5,283 nt of DNA from an uncultured Parabacteroides sp. (lineage in GTDB: Bacteria; Bacteroidota; Bacteroidia; Bacteroidales; Tannerellaceae). Position numbers and translations under genes: made by a program. Of this stretch, positions 1 through 5,283 are shown piece after piece; the stretch's first letter is position 1, and each line of letters begins with the position of its first letter. The notes beneath the pieces are model-generated. The model made no database searches and was not told the DNA's origin. It was given only the letters and a program-made list of their open reading frames with translations. Location: assembly GCA_900552415.1 (NCBI GenBank), contig USAD01000203.1:1-5283 (forward strand), read 5' to 3'.

Positions 1-90
1 GCCATCTATTTTCCTGAGGATGGACATGCGCCAGGCATCGGACAAGGATTCATCCGCAAAGCGGTAATCAAGATCCCCGTTGAGGTCTAA
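1..90 (+). CDS. YhcH/YjgK/YiaL family protein, C-terminal fragment (5' part outside window)
   Basis: Frame 1 of the plus strand is open from the first base to a TAA at 88-90 and encodes 29 residues. They include FPEDGHAPGIG followed by a G-F-I-R-K stretch and a short beta-strand-like tail (AVIKIPVEV). The F-P-E-D-x-H-A-P block followed by a basic-valine strand is the C-terminal signature of the YhcH/YjgK/YiaL (DUF386) cupin-like family, usually about 150 residues, in which this His is a likely metal ligand. Known members include E. coli YhcH/NanQ, a sialic acid anomerase, and EbgC, the small subunit of Ebg beta-galactosidase. A role in sugar handling is inferred from the family; the substrate cannot be told from this fragment. 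The gene converges on tldE, with hairpins between them. The fragment is too short for an ORF caller, but the motif makes the call fairly secure. Confidence 0.8.
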   Translation, partial: AIYFPEDGHAPGIGQGFIRKAVIKIPVEV

Positions 91-105
91 CATAAGGTCT
101 TAAAA

Positions 106-143
106 TGACAACGGTATCAAAAGCTTCTTTGATACCGTTGTCA
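106..143 (-). terminator. Perfect 16-bp hairpin, likely terminator of the tldD-tldE transcript
   Basis: Bases 106-121 (TGACAACGGTATCAAA) are exactly complementary to 128-143, with a 6-base loop (AGCTTC). On the minus strand the stem is followed by TTTTA (105-101), a short U-tract, and it lies about 33 nt past the tldE stop codon. On the plus strand it is followed by A-rich sequence, so alone it fits minus-strand termination better. It may also protect transcript 3' ends. Termination is inferred from the structure and the convergent position. Confidence 0.7.
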
Positions 144-148
144 AAAAG

Positions 149-178
149 TCCTTTGGTCTTCAAAGGGCTAGTATTTTT
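149..178 (+). terminator. Second hairpin with T-tract, likely terminator of the YhcH-family gene
   Basis: CCTTTG (150-155) pairs with CAAAGG (161-166) around a 5-base loop, with a possible extra T-G pair at 149/167. On the plus strand a run of five T follows at 174-178, after a spacer of about 7 bases. On the minus strand the same hairpin is followed within two bases by five T (147-143), so it could work in both directions. The T-tract overlaps the last codon of tldE. The stem is short, so confidence is moderate. Confidence 0.5.
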
Positions 179-1496
179 ACAACCCGCTGAAATCAACCGA
201 CTCGAACACCAGGGTCGGAATCTTCCAGGACGACGAGGGACGAGGATCGTTGCCTGCCTCCCTTAGGCTCGACCAGAGCGTGAGCATATTGCCCGTGACG
301 TTCATCTCCGAGATCGGTTGAGTCAGCACGCCTTTCTCAATCAGGAATCCCTCAATACCATAAGAGAAATCACCCGTCGAGCTGTTGCAATTACCACCAT
401 TGAAACCGGTGACAAAAATGCCCTTCTCGACTGTCGATATCAGTCCTTTCTCATCCTTGTCGCCCAAAGACATCGTCAGGATAGAGGGCGAGCCCACCGT
501 TGGTTGTGTTTCCAGCTTGTTGGCGGAATAGGTATCCATGAAATAATTCCTCAAGACACCCGCCTCAAAAAGAGGCATCCGTCGGGTAGCCAATCCCTCG
601 GAATCGAACAGACGTGCGCCGGGCGAGTGTTTCAGGCGAGGCTCATCCACGATCGTCACATTATCGCCCACCACCTTCTCGCCCAAACGATCGAGCAAGA
701 ATGAGTTTCTCTGCTGAATGGAAGAACCATACATCGCGCCAACCAAAGGCGACAAGAGCGTCGCGGCGTTCAAGTTGTCGACAACCATCGTATATTTGCC
801 CGAGGCCACCTTCCGTTGCCCCAGTTTCCGCAACGCCCGCTCCAGGGCCTTGGTCCCAATGCCTTCCCGCTTAAGTTCCGAATAATAGAGGGCTGAATCA
901 TACCAATAGGATTCCGGACGGGCATCGTCCTCGCCTTTGATGCTGACACTTCCCATCAGCGAGAAAGAGGATCCGGATGCCCGGCCCTCGAAACCATTGC
1001 TAGCGATCATATACTTGAAATCCTTCTCGTCGCTATAAGAGGCGTTCGCGGAGATAACCCGTGGATCCTTACCCATAATCTCCTCGCAAGTCCGCATAGC
1101 GAGAGAAACTTTCTCGTCAGGATCAACCTGATCGAATTCTTGATCATACAGGGCCAAGTCCACCTCTTCTCCCTGATAATAAAGCGTCGGATCGGGCAAC
1201 GTCCTGGCCTTGTCCACCTCGAGAAAACGGGTCGCATCGATCCCATCCTGGATGAAACGTTCCAACTCCCCCTTGACCAGACGGTTCGTGGAGAAAGCGC
1301 CATAACGGCCATCCACGAACAGGTGAATCACCAGACTGTTCTCCGAGGCCTGTTGCAGGCGATCGATCTTCAGGTCGCGAATCTCGAAAGCGCTGCTCGA
1401 GCCGTTATACAAAGAGACTCTCGAGGCCTGACAGCCATTCCTCAAGGCATATTCCATGGCCCATTGGGCCAAACTCTCATCAGATTTCGTTATCAT
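177..1496 (-). CDS. tldE: TldE/PmbA family subunit of the TldD-TldE metalloprotease
   Basis: This 439-residue protein is of normal length for the PmbA/TldE family. In E. coli the TldE subunit pairs with TldD to form a cytoplasmic protease that digests unfolded peptides, processes the microcin B17 leader and degrades the CcdA antitoxin; TldD supplies the zinc site. Consistent with that, no HExxxH motif is present: the equivalent region is a hydrophobic N-L-N-A-A-T-L-L stretch near residues 241-248. The C-terminal half (about 351-403) keeps the fold signature shared with TldD: ISTVEKGI, then GDFSYG, GFLIEKG and LTQPI. There is no signal peptide or membrane segment. The ATG at 1494-1496 lies 1 nt after the tldD stop, with a strong Shine-Dalgarno sequence inside the end of tldD, which fixes the start and suggests coupled translation. 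Family assignment is confident; the physiological substrate in this organism is unknown. Confidence 0.95.
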   Translation of the reverse strand: MITKSDESLAQWAMEYALRNGCQASRVSLYNGSSSAFEIRDLKIDRLQQASENSLVIHLFVDGRYGAFSTNRLVKGELERFIQDGIDATRFLEVDKARTLPDPTLYYQGEEVDLALYDQEFDQVDPDEKVSLAMRTCEEIMGKDPRVISANASYSDEKDFKYMIASNGFEGRASGSSFSLMGSVSIKGEDDARPESYWYDSALYYSELKREGIGTKALERALRKLGQRKVASGKYTMVVDNLNAATLLSPLVGAMYGSSIQQRNSFLLDRLGEKVVGDNVTIVDEPRLKHSPGARLFDSEGLATRRMPLFEAGVLRNYFMDTYSANKLETQPTVGSPSILTMSLGDKDEKGLISTVEKGIFVTGFNGGNCNSSTGDFSYGIEGFLIEKGVLTQPISEMNVTGNMLTLWSSLREAGNDPRPSSSWKIPTLVFESVDFSGL

Positions 1497-1497
1497 G

Positions 1498-2940
1498 TTA
1501 ATTCTCCCCTCCTACCGTCAAATTCTTCACCAAAGCGGATGGCATACCACAGGTGACGGGACATGATTGGCCATCCTTTCCACAAGTCCAGGTCCCGTTA
1601 TCCATCTTATAGTTATTGCCGACCATGACGATATCCGCCAAGGCTCTCGGTCCATTGCCAATAATATTGACATCCTTTATCGGTCGCGTCAGTTTACCGT
1701 TCTCGATCAGGAAGCCATCTTTCACGAAAAAGGTGAAATCACCCGCGCCGATCTGCACCTGTCCATTGGTGAAATTGGCGGCGTAGATTCCTTTCTTCAC
1801 GGTCGAGATCATCTCCTCCTCAGTCACGTCACCCGCCTCCATATAAGTTGCCCGCATTCTCGGGATAGGCATTTGCCGGAACGACTCACGGCGACCGTTA
1901 CCAGTCGACTGGATCCCATAATGGCGGGCACTGATCCGGTCGTGAAGATAACTGGTCAGCACGCCTTCACGCACGATATAGGTCTTTTGCCCGGCAACTC
2001 CCTCATCGTCAATATTCACCGAACCCCGATTGAAAGGAATCGTTCCGTCATCAACCACGTTGATATGCTCGTCACAAATCTTCCTATTCAATTGATCCGA
2101 GAAGATAGAGGTATTCTTACGATTAAAATCGGCCTCGAAAGCATGGCCGATCGCCTCGTGCAACAAGATGCCCGAGCCACCGGCGCCCATCACGACCGGC
2201 ATCTCGCCTCCTTTGGGCTTGATCGCCTTGAAAAGGATCGCGGTCTTGTTGACCACCTCAGTTGCCAGCTCCTCAATGATATCGTCAGTCAGGAACTCGG
2301 CGCCCATCCGGAAAGCCCTGGCGGCATAAGAGTTCTCGATCTTGTCATTCTCTTGCATGATGCACACCGCCGACAACGTAGCCATCGGACGATAATCATA
2401 ATAGATCTGTCCTTCCGAATTACAGAACAGGATATGCGAAGTGGCGTCACCCAACGAGGCGATCACCTTATTGACTCGAGCGTCCTTACTGAATATCCGG
2501 TCGTTGAGCTTCTGCAGGAAAGGCTTTTTCTCCTTGACAGAGATCTCATCCCAGGCGGTCTGGGCCGGATAAAAATCGTTTGAGTGATTCAATGCCGTCA
2601 AGTTGGCAGGTGCCACCTGCCTGATGGTTCCGTTGGCGATGCGTGCCGCGGTCCGTGCTGCTTTTAGCATCTCCTCCAATGTCACCTTCTCCACATAAGC
2701 GTAGCCGGTCTGGTCGCCCGACAAGACCCGCACGCCCATACCAAAATCTATACTCGAGGAGGCACGATTCACCTCCCCATCGCGTAAGCCGATCACGTTC
2801 TTATAAGAGTGCTCGAAGAAAAGGTCCGCATAATCGCCACCCTTCTCAAGCGCCGCCGCGAGAACAGCTTTCAAATCGTTCTCGCTGACCTTAAAATAAT
2901 CCAAAGCGAACGGCACGCCTTTATTATATCCTGATATCAT
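1498..2940 (-). CDS. tldD: TldD family zinc metalloprotease, catalytic subunit
   Basis: This 480-residue protein matches the usual TldD length. The zinc-site motif HEAIGH lies at residues 261-266, after a glycine-rich G-A-G-G-S-G stretch. The expected third metal ligand is Cys453 in the CGKDGQ motif near the C terminus, followed by P-V, a G-M-P turn and NLTVGG, as in the family. With TldE it should form a barrel-like heterodimer in the cytoplasm that admits only unfolded or short peptides. No signal peptide is seen, so the protein is probably cytosolic. The ATG at 2938-2940 gives a family-typical N terminus, with FKVSENDLK followed by DYADLFFEH, and lies 53 nt after the upstream maturase gene. 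The tail carries two extra cysteines (460 and 464) close to the metal-ligand Cys. All expected catalytic residues are present, so it is probably active. The physiological substrate is not evident. Confidence 0.96.
   Translation of the reverse strand: MISGYNKGVPFALDYFKVSENDLKAVLAAALEKGGDYADLFFEHSYKNVIGLRDGEVNRASSSIDFGMGVRVLSGDQTGYAYVEKVTLEEMLKAARTAARIANGTIRQVAPANLTALNHSNDFYPAQTAWDEISVKEKKPFLQKLNDRIFSKDARVNKVIASLGDATSHILFCNSEGQIYYDYRPMATLSAVCIMQENDKIENSYAARAFRMGAEFLTDDIIEELATEVVNKTAILFKAIKPKGGEMPVVMGAGGSGILLHEAIGHAFEADFNRKNTSIFSDQLNRKICDEHINVVDDGTIPFNRGSVNIDDEGVAGQKTYIVREGVLTSYLHDRISARHYGIQSTGNGRRESFRQMPIPRMRATYMEAGDVTEEEMISTVKKGIYAANFTNGQVQIGAGDFTFFVKDGFLIENGKLTRPIKDVNIIGNGPRALADIVMVGNNYKMDNGTWTCGKDGQSCPVTCGMPSALVKNLTVGGEN
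1504..1513 (-). promoter_or_regulatory. Shine-Dalgarno sequence for tldE, inside the tldD 3' end
   Basis: The minus strand reads AGGAGGGGAG here, ending 7 nt before the tldE ATG. It lies within the last codons of tldD (the V-G-G-E-N end). Strong Shine-Dalgarno sites are uncommon in Bacteroidota. Together with the 1-nt gap between stop and start codons, the site suggests translational coupling or reinitiation that keeps the two subunits near 1:1. The site is seen directly; coupling is inferred. Confidence 0.65.
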
Positions 2941-2980
2941 AACACTTCTTAATAGCCTCTTTTCCTAATTTATATCTTGA

Positions 2981-2988
2981 CAAAGATA
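2981..2988 (-). promoter_or_regulatory. Possible Bacteroidales -7 promoter element upstream of tldD
   Basis: The minus strand reads TATCTTTG, an exact match to the Bacteroidales housekeeping sigma factor -7 consensus TAnnTTTG, in the 53-nt gap before tldD. Initiation about 7 bases downstream would leave a leader of roughly 35 nt. No clear -33 TTTG box is seen at the expected distance upstream, which falls inside the maturase gene, so this could be a weak internal promoter or a chance match. Confidence 0.35.
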
Positions 2989-2993
2989 CAATT

Positions 2994-4226
2994 TTACTCC
3001 GATTTTCGCTCCTTGGCCCAAGCCATAACATTTGCGGGTGGCCTTTGCGCCAGCAATTCCCGCTTCATGAAATCCATGTAAGGCGCCACATGACGGAAAA
3101 ATTTCAAATAGCCTTGACAGAGATAATTCAATCCAGGCTCGCCATCAGCTGTCCGCATGAAGCGGTTCTTCGGGCATTCGCCATGGCAGGCGAACAGGAA
3201 CTCACATTCCTTGCACTGGCGAGGCAACGTATCGTACTTGTCGGCCCCGAACTTCAATTGCTTGGGACTGTACATCATCTCAGTCAATGTCTTCGTATAA
3301 ATATTACCTAACTTGTATTCCGGGAAGACGAAATGGTCGCAACTGTAAACATCACCATTAAACTCCATGACTCCGGCATGACCACATTCACGAGCGAGGA
3401 CACAAACACCTGGTTGCTCGCCAACCCAATTGGCCAAAGTCGCGTCGAAAAGCTGGACATAATAATTCCCAACATCCTCCTTCAGCCATTCATCAAAAAT
3501 GGCGCACAGGAAATTTCCCCATTTTACCGGATCCACAGAGAAAGGCGCCAACTTGATATCCGGATCATCCTGCCCGGGAGCGGTCAACCGGGTTCCATCC
3601 CGATGATCCGCCAATCGCTCAACAATCGGTGCGAACTGGATATAATGACAATCCAACTCCTTAAAGAAACGATAGAACTCGAGTGGATAATCGACATTAT
3701 AATCATTGACAACCGCCATACCATTATACTCCACACCATGTTTCTTCAACAACTTGATGCCTTGCATAACCAAATAGAACGAAGGCTGTCCCTGCCGGTT
3801 GCGACGATACTCGTCATGCAACTCCTGAGGGCCGTCGATTGATACGCCAACCAGGAAATTGTTCGCCTTGAAGAACTCGCACCAAGCGTCGTTCAGCAAG
3901 GTTCCGTTTGTCTGGATACAATTGTCGATCTGCCGGCCCGCAGCATATTTGCGTTGCAACTCAAGCGCTTTCTGGTAGAAGCTGATCGGACGCATCAATG
4001 TCTCGCCACCATGCCAGGTGAACAGGACCTGTTGGGTTGTCTGTGCCTCCAGATACTCTCGGATGAATTTCTCGAGAAGCTGCTCGCTCATGACCGTATT
4101 CTTCGTTTCTGGATACAACTTTCCCTTTTCCAGATAATAACAATAGTCGCATGCCAAATTACAAACCGAGCCGACCGGCTTAAGCATGACATACAAAGGA
4201 CGGCTAAACGGTGATATTACATTCAT
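2994..4226 (-). CDS. anSME: Anaerobic sulfatase-maturating enzyme (radical SAM, SPASM domain)
   Basis: This 410-residue protein has the usual anSME length. Cys22, Cys26 and Cys29 (CNLACDYC, followed by YYLEK) form the CxxxCxxC radical SAM motif that binds the SAM-coordinating 4Fe-4S cluster. WHGGE (71-75) is the SAM-binding GGE region. The C-terminal SPASM domain has the full cysteine set for two more 4Fe-4S clusters: Cys275, 281, 296, 338, 341, 347, 351 and 370. Asp297, next to Cys296, matches the proposed general base of clostridial anSME. The enzyme converts an active-site Ser or Cys in sulfatases to C-alpha-formylglycine under anaerobic conditions in the cytoplasm. The Bacteroides thetaiotaomicron homologue (chuR) is needed for growth on sulfated glycans. 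The ATG at 4224-4226 lies 15 nt after the amidase stop in AT-rich sequence without a Shine-Dalgarno site, typical of Bacteroidota. No sulfatase gene is in the window, so the substrate must be encoded elsewhere. A different peptide substrate is possible but less likely. Confidence 0.95.
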   Translation of the reverse strand: MNVISPFSRPLYVMLKPVGSVCNLACDYCYYLEKGKLYPETKNTVMSEQLLEKFIREYLEAQTTQQVLFTWHGGETLMRPISFYQKALELQRKYAAGRQIDNCIQTNGTLLNDAWCEFFKANNFLVGVSIDGPQELHDEYRRNRQGQPSFYLVMQGIKLLKKHGVEYNGMAVVNDYNVDYPLEFYRFFKELDCHYIQFAPIVERLADHRDGTRLTAPGQDDPDIKLAPFSVDPVKWGNFLCAIFDEWLKEDVGNYYVQLFDATLANWVGEQPGVCVLARECGHAGVMEFNGDVYSCDHFVFPEYKLGNIYTKTLTEMMYSPKQLKFGADKYDTLPRQCKECEFLFACHGECPKNRFMRTADGEPGLNYLCQGYLKFFRHVAPYMDFMKRELLAQRPPANVMAWAKERKSE

Positions 4227-4241
4227 GGTATTTTAGATAAT

Positions 4242-5270
4242 TTATTTACCGGATTTCTTAGAAGCCTTGAAATCCGCCATGAAACCCTCGCAAAGCCAGT
4301 TTGCCAGAGCCTGACGGTTATTGCTCAAGATAATCCGTTGTTGATCATAACTATTTTGTATATTTCCCAATTCCACGAAAACCGACGCTGGTCGGGTATG
4401 CCGCAAGACGTATAAATTACGCGACTCAACCGTACCCGAGAAACCTCTTCCCGGTTGATGACGATTATATTTACTCTTGAAGGTCGACCGCATCGTACGC
4501 GCCAATCGCTTGCTGGCTGAACTGTTATCCTGATAATAGAAATAGACATCCGTCCGCTTATGTTTACTGCGGCTGTCGACATGGATAAAGATCGCCCTCT
4601 TATAACTCTCCTTATCCTTTTGGCTCAACGCGTTGATCTTAGCACTACGCTGCTCGAGCCGACTGACCTGATTGAATGGGATTGTGGCGCCCATGCAGGT
4701 CTCACGCTTGCTGTTGTTCAGGAACTGCTGGTCGCGTATGCCATCCTTGGCGTCTTGTATGATAATGTGCACCTTGGCGCCTCGCATAAGCAGGTTCCTC
4801 GCCAAACGCAACATGATATCGTAAGCGTACTCATCCTCATGCAACGAATGGGAACCCATTTTTCCAATAGCGCCTGGATCCGGGCCACCATGCCCGCTAA
4901 CCAAGTAAAAGCAGGCTCCTTTCAGATCGGAAGAGGTGACATTATATTTAGCCAGCGACTTTCCGAAAAGCGGCTCATAATTCTGCCTTCTCTTGCCAGA
5001 AGAGCCTTGAGTCGAGTCCTTTGTGGAGGACTCACCCTTGACCGGCAATTTATAACGCACACCCAGTATAAGCGAATTGTTCTTTCCGAATTTACCCTTA
5101 TTCAATTCGATAAACTCACGCTGGCTCGCTGTACCACTATATCCATACCTCTTCAAGAATGTGGTGATGCCATCACCATTTTTAGGATAAGCGGACTTTG
5201 TCTGGGCCTGCAGTGGGGTTGTTAAAACCAAGCCACTCAACACCAGGAGAAATCCCCAAAATCGAATCAA
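4242..5270 (-). CDS. Secreted LysM-N-acetylmuramoyl-L-alanine amidase (Amidase_3)
   Basis: This 342-residue protein should cleave the bond between N-acetylmuramic acid and L-alanine in peptidoglycan, in the periplasm. Residues 1-22 form a Sec signal peptide (hydrophobic core about 6-20, LQA|Q cleavage, Gln at +1). Residues about 27-77 resemble a LysM peptidoglycan-binding repeat (GDGITTFLKRYG, FIELN, L-x-x-G-x-x-Y-x-L-P). A Ser/Thr-rich linker leads to an Amidase_3 catalytic domain from about 117: SGHGGPDPGAIG (zinc ligand His127), an acidic HEDEYAYD segment (Glu145 or Glu147 as ligand), IHVDS (His230) and VELGN (Glu300, catalytic). The tail is basic. The listed start is a TTG preceded at 6 nt by AAGGAGG. 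The frame stays open to the window edge, so an upstream ATG outside the window is possible. It is the first visible gene of the minus-strand block. Its cell role (division, remodelling or recycling) cannot be decided here. Confidence 0.9.
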   Translation of the reverse strand: MIRFWGFLLVLSGLVLTTPLQAQTKSAYPKNGDGITTFLKRYGYSGTASQREFIELNKGKFGKNNSLILGVRYKLPVKGESSTKDSTQGSSGKRRQNYEPLFGKSLAKYNVTSSDLKGACFYLVSGHGGPDPGAIGKMGSHSLHEDEYAYDIMLRLARNLLMRGAKVHIIIQDAKDGIRDQQFLNNSKRETCMGATIPFNQVSRLEQRSAKINALSQKDKESYKRAIFIHVDSRSKHKRTDVYFYYQDNSSASKRLARTMRSTFKSKYNRHQPGRGFSGTVESRNLYVLRHTRPASVFVELGNIQNSYDQQRIILSNNRQALANWLCEGFMADFKASKKSGK

Positions 5271-5276
5271 CCAAAA

Positions 5277-5283
5277 CCTCCTT
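5277..5283 (-). promoter_or_regulatory. Shine-Dalgarno sequence supporting the TTG start of the amidase gene
   Basis: The last seven bases read AAGGAGG on the minus strand, a full match to the anti-Shine-Dalgarno sequence, six bases before TTG (5268-5270). This supports initiation at TTG, with a signal peptide beginning MIRFWGF. The match reaches the window edge, so its context cannot be seen, and the frame upstream has no stop codon within the window. Confidence 0.5.

Noticed and set aside
318..704. Plus-strand open frame of 128 codons antisense to tldE
   Set aside because: It is a shadow frame with no motif, opposite conserved TldE sequence.
1567..2583. Long plus-strand open frame of 338 codons antisense to tldD
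   Set aside because: It lies wholly opposite a well-conserved tldD gene, has a His/Arg/Asp/Ile-rich composition without recognisable motifs, and is best explained as a shadow of tldD codon bias.
2941..2993. Possible RiPP precursor or small RNA in the gap between the maturase gene and tldD
   Set aside because: The gap is only 53 nt, holds no meaningful open frame on either strand and no stable hairpin; only a promoter-like element is supported.
3333..3842. Plus-strand open frame of 169 codons antisense to the maturase gene
   Set aside because: The Ile-rich low-complexity translation has no family resemblance and lies within a gene with a complete set of cluster cysteines on the other strand.
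4560..5225. Plus-strand open frame of 221 codons antisense to the amidase gene
   Set aside because: It is fully opposite a gene with clear LysM and Amidase_3 motifs, and shows no domain or convincing start context of its own.
1..5283. tRNA, rRNA, CRISPR array, insertion sequence or prophage signals
   Set aside because: No direct-repeat array, transposase or integrase motif, or tRNA-like fold was seen. Almost every base is covered by recognisable chromosomal genes.

Overview
The window looks like chromosomal DNA from an anaerobic gut Bacteroidota, most likely order Bacteroidales and perhaps close to Parabacteroides. Four things suggest this: an oxygen-sensitive sulfatase-maturase of the Bacteroides type, a TldD/TldE pair, a LysM-amidase whose predicted mature protein begins with Gln after a Sec signal peptide, and AT-rich gaps with a Bacteroidales-like -7 promoter element. 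The genus is an inference, since no rRNA or other marker gene is present. Gene bodies look close to half GC by eye; this was not computed.

Layout. Bases 1-90 hold the last 29 codons of a plus-strand YhcH/YjgK/YiaL (NanQ/EbgC-like) gene. Bases 91-176 form a convergent intergenic region with two stacked hairpins that probably terminate transcription from both sides. The rest is one tightly packed minus-strand block, read right to left: secreted LysM-N-acetylmuramoyl-L-alanine amidase (4242-5270), anaerobic sulfatase-maturating radical SAM enzyme (2994-4226), TldD metalloprotease subunit (1498-2940) and TldE/PmbA partner subunit (177-1496). The gaps are 15, 53 and 1 nt, which fits an operon. A possible internal promoter lies in the 53-nt gap.

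Function. TldD and TldE are expected to form one heterodimeric zinc protease that degrades unfolded or leader-type peptides; the 1-nt spacing suggests coupled, equimolar synthesis. The maturase should convert the active-site Ser or Cys of sulfatases to formylglycine, supporting use of sulfated host glycans. No sulfatase is visible, so it probably acts in trans. The amidase trims peptidoglycan in the periplasm. No clear shared pathway joins the four, although a SPASM radical SAM enzyme next to TldD/E resembles the layout of some modified-peptide (RiPP) systems. No precursor peptide gene is visible. No RNA genes, mobile elements, CRISPR arrays or broken genes were seen, and the window is mostly well-understood housekeeping or accessory metabolism.
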